From: an uncultured Gammaproteobacteria bacterium
GTDB lineage: Bacteria > Pseudomonadota > Gammaproteobacteria > Arenicellales > Poriferihabitantaceae
DNA: 64,000 nucleotides
Assembly: GCA_947259885.1 (NCBI GenBank)
Contig: CAMYNW010000001.1
Span: forward strand, 62,001-126,000
Direction: 5' to 3'
Position 1 is the first letter of the stretch. Every line of letters begins with the position of its first letter. The notes beneath the pieces are model-generated. The model saw nothing but the letters and a program-made list of their open reading frames with translations, was not told where the DNA came from and did no database searches. Positions 62,491 to 64,000 of this stretch are shown here, in pieces. Made by a program: the position numbers and the translations under genes.

Positions 62491-62605
62491 ATTAAGCGGA
62501 TATCGAATCAATTTTAATAATACTATTTAAACAATAAAAACATATAGTTATAATCGATTTCGAGCTGATTTTGGGTTTTTACAACAGTGCGAAAGCTTGT
62601 TTCCG

Positions 62606-62923
62606 TTATAGCCAGAACCAGAAGGTAGCCAGATATAGAATAATGCCAATGACCACTAGTGCCGCCGGGAGGCGGGACCATCGAATACCCCGCTGCGATG
62701 TCTGTTCACGCGCAGATTGAATCCACAATTGCTGAAATTCATCGATTACCTGTCTCGCTGCTGCATAGTCCTTATCGTGCGTTATCCACAGAGCGGCAGA
62801 ACCAACCCACCATCTTCCCTTTTGGGTCTCAAACCACTCGATGCCTGATTCATCAAGGGCTTTTTTAATTCCCGCCGTTTCGGAGTCAGATGCGTGGTAG
62901 GTGTCAAAAATACGTTGCGTCAA
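62606..62923 (-). CDS. DUF6164-like small membrane protein
   Basis: A 105-residue protein coupled to folA. A TTG start at 62921-62923 overlaps the folA stop (TTGA), and from this start the sequence MTQRIFDTYHASDSETAGIK aligns with the DUF6164 pattern. KKALDESGIEWFETQKGRWW and VGSAALWITHDKDYAAARQV follow, and a C-terminal membrane helix LPAALVVIGIILYLATFWFW closes the protein. A longer frame from ATG 63001 overlaps folA by 82 bp and adds a leader unlike the family, so I reject it. DUF6164 proteins have no known function; the family assignment is from recalled motif pattern. Confidence 0.75.
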   Translation of the reverse strand: MTQRIFDTYHASDSETAGIKKALDESGIEWFETQKGRWWVGSAALWITHDKDYAAARQVIDEFQQLWIQSAREQTSQRGIRWSRLPAALVVIGIILYLATFWFWL

Positions 62924-63414
62924 TTGTTCGGTCGACGGGTGTAGATTGTATTGATAAGGCTTGGCTCTTCTTCGATTGGGCTCTGTTGGGTGATTTGCCA
63001 CTCACATTCACTAATATTTGGAAACGTCACTGCGTTTTCAAGGTTTACCTCGTCGGGCACCCAGGTGACGTCAAGCAGGTTCAGTAAATGAAATGCCGCA
63101 CGGTAAATCTGCCCACCCCCAATAAACCAGATGTCGTCTTCAGCGCAAGCTGTCACTACATCACAAATAGTTTTATAGCACTCGACTCCTATCACTTCGT
63201 TCCGGCTCACCACGATATTACGTCTTCCCGGCAGGGGGTTTGAGCCAATTGATTCCCATGTAAGTCGCCCCATTACAATAATGGCCCCCATAGTACGGCG
63301 TTTGAATCGTTTGAGATCGGCGCTATAGTGCCATGGAAGTTTGCCGTCAATGCCAATTACACGATCTTTGTTCATTGCGACAAAGGCGCCTCTAAGAGGA
63401 GTTGGGTATATCAT
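62920..63414 (-). CDS. folA: Dihydrofolate reductase
   Basis: NADPH-dependent reductase that regenerates tetrahydrofolate after thymidylate synthesis. The 164 residues have AMNKDRVIGIDGKLPWHYSA (about 13-32, active-site loop and Met20 region), MGRLTWESIG (about 48-57), LPGRRNIVVSRN and the cofactor motif IWFIGGGQIYRAAF (about 94-107). The ATG at 63412-63414 is the only usable early start; no clear ribosome-binding site precedes it. It lies 33 bp after thyA on the same strand, the common thyA-folA pairing, and overlaps the DUF6164-like gene by 4 bp. Confidence 0.96.
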   Translation of the reverse strand: MIYPTPLRGAFVAMNKDRVIGIDGKLPWHYSADLKRFKRRTMGAIIVMGRLTWESIGSNPLPGRRNIVVSRNEVIGVECYKTICDVVTACAEDDIWFIGGGQIYRAAFHLLNLLDVTWVPDEVNLENAVTFPNISECEWQITQQSPIEEEPSLINTIYTRRPNN

Positions 63415-63447
63415 GTATTTCGGATTGCCGGATACCGGCGGGTCGGA

Positions 63448-64000
63448 TCAGACTGCGACTTTGAAATTGATTGCCGGATGTGGATCGTAGTTATGTAATA
63501 TGAACTTATCCATAATCTGTTCGGTATCCAGAGACAATAGCGGTTCGATATCTTCAAGAGTTTGTATCGACGGATCAATCTCTAAATTTGGCAGTGCGCG
63601 AGGTTGCCGCTCAAGTTGGGTCTTGAGTCCCGGAATATGGTCGTATTCCTGCATACTACCGTCCGGTTTAGCAGTGTAAATGTGTGCATCTATCAAAGTA
63701 TGACCAAATATCCCTGCTTTGATGCCACTGAACCGTGACAATAGTTCCAGAAGCAGCGAGTAGCCGGCAATATTATAGGGAATCCCAAGTGCAATATCAC
63801 AACTACGCTGAGTAAGATGAAGGCAAACATAGGGCTCGCCGCCCTGGTCATTTTGCACGTTCACCACCCAGAACGCATGACAAGGTGGTAATTCGCTTGT
63901 CTGTGCGTTACCGGGTGCCCAAGCAGATACGATCATGCGTCTGCTCATAGGATTAGTCTTAAGCGTATTGACTACATAGGCAATCTGATCATTGGTCTGG
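63448..64000 (-). CDS. thyA: Thymidylate synthase (partial, C-terminal part)
   Basis: Converts dUMP to dTMP with methylene-tetrahydrofolate. Only the C-terminal 183 residues are in the window; the gene continues past the right edge. Visible landmarks: NPMSRRMIVSAWAPG, the active-site LPPCHAFWVVNVQ (catalytic Cys), QRSCDIALGIPYNIAGYSLL (with the key Asp and Asn), and DAHIYTAKPDGSMQEYDHIP. The stretch between DAHIY and QLERQPRALPNL is about ten residues longer than in E. coli ThyA. The end reads YDPHPAINFKVAV, standard for the family. Confidence 0.94.
   Translation of the reverse strand, partial: QTNDQIAYVVNTLKTNPMSRRMIVSAWAPGNAQTSELPPCHAFWVVNVQNDQGGEPYVCLHLTQRSCDIALGIPYNIAGYSLLLELLSRFSGIKAGIFGHTLIDAHIYTAKPDGSMQEYDHIPGLKTQLERQPRALPNLEIDPSIQTLEDIEPLLSLDTEQIMDKFILHNYDPHPAINFKVAV

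Noticed and set aside
63427..63439. GCCGG-ATA-CCGGC hairpin between thyA and folA
   Set aside because: Only five base pairs and no T run on either strand; unlikely to terminate transcription.

Overview
The window reads as chromosomal DNA of a free-living, probably aquatic gammaproteobacterium. The evidence is gene content and order: ftsK-lolA-rarA-crcB-serS, dapB-carA-carB-greA, and family members such as RluC, HflD, HspQ, FadE, OxyR with both redox cysteines, and Pseudomonas-type putrescine catabolism genes. No rRNA, tRNA, IS element, prophage or CRISPR array was recognised. Genes are densely packed, often with 1-8 bp start/stop overlaps, and GTG and TTG starts are common. Genus cannot be told from the sequence alone.

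Region by region. 1-1472 (minus): glycine cleavage genes gcvT and the start of gcvH. 1594-8274: a polyamine catabolism neighbourhood with a SpuC-type putrescine aminotransferase, a gamma-glutamylputrescine synthetase and a divergent FAD-dependent gamma-glutamylputrescine oxidase-like gene, interspersed with an unrecognised 306-aa protein, a DUF7931-like protein and a small globin. 8403-15918: housekeeping block rluC, Rieske protein, ftsK, lolA, rarA, crcB, serS. 16111-30956: a co-directional 12-gene exopolysaccharide operon (proline-tailed secreted protein, outer-membrane beta-barrel, Wza-like exporter without lipobox, BY-kinase, two glycosyltransferases, VpsP-like protein, two polymerase/ligase-like membrane proteins, carbamoyltransferase, WecA-like initiating transferase, SDR) set between serS and dapB. 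31012-36888: dapB, carA, carB, greA, with a strong intrinsic terminator between dapB and carA. 36912-39644: two transporters.

39645-43512: a tungstate-type ABC transporter (tupB-tupC-tupA) followed by a ModE-like helix-turn-helix protein fused to a periplasmic-binding-protein-like domain. Two copies of an ATATGTA-N6-TACATAT inverted repeat lie in front of the operon and are good operator candidates. 43545-47695 (minus): an orphan PilS-like histidine kinase with eroded ATP-binding glycine boxes, an MFS transporter and a PPK2 kinase. 47798-50894: DUF192 protein, S9 peptidase, HflD. 51035-55353: fadE and a long-chain acyl-CoA synthetase, overlapping by 4 bp. 55407-57679: azlC-azlD, oxyR, hspQ. 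57763-60351: the complete but biochemically obscure AmmeMemoRadiSam triad, divergently arranged. 60460-62490: a demethylase-like flavin/Fe-S oxidoreductase. 62606-64000 (minus): thyA (cut by the window edge), folA and a small DUF6164-like membrane protein.

The most notable signals are the exopolysaccharide locus (exporter plus separate beta-barrel, extreme polyproline tail, no flippase), the twin palindromes with their unusual regulator, the degenerate PilS-like kinase, and the AmmeMemoRadiSam genes. No wholly new system can be proven from sequence alone.
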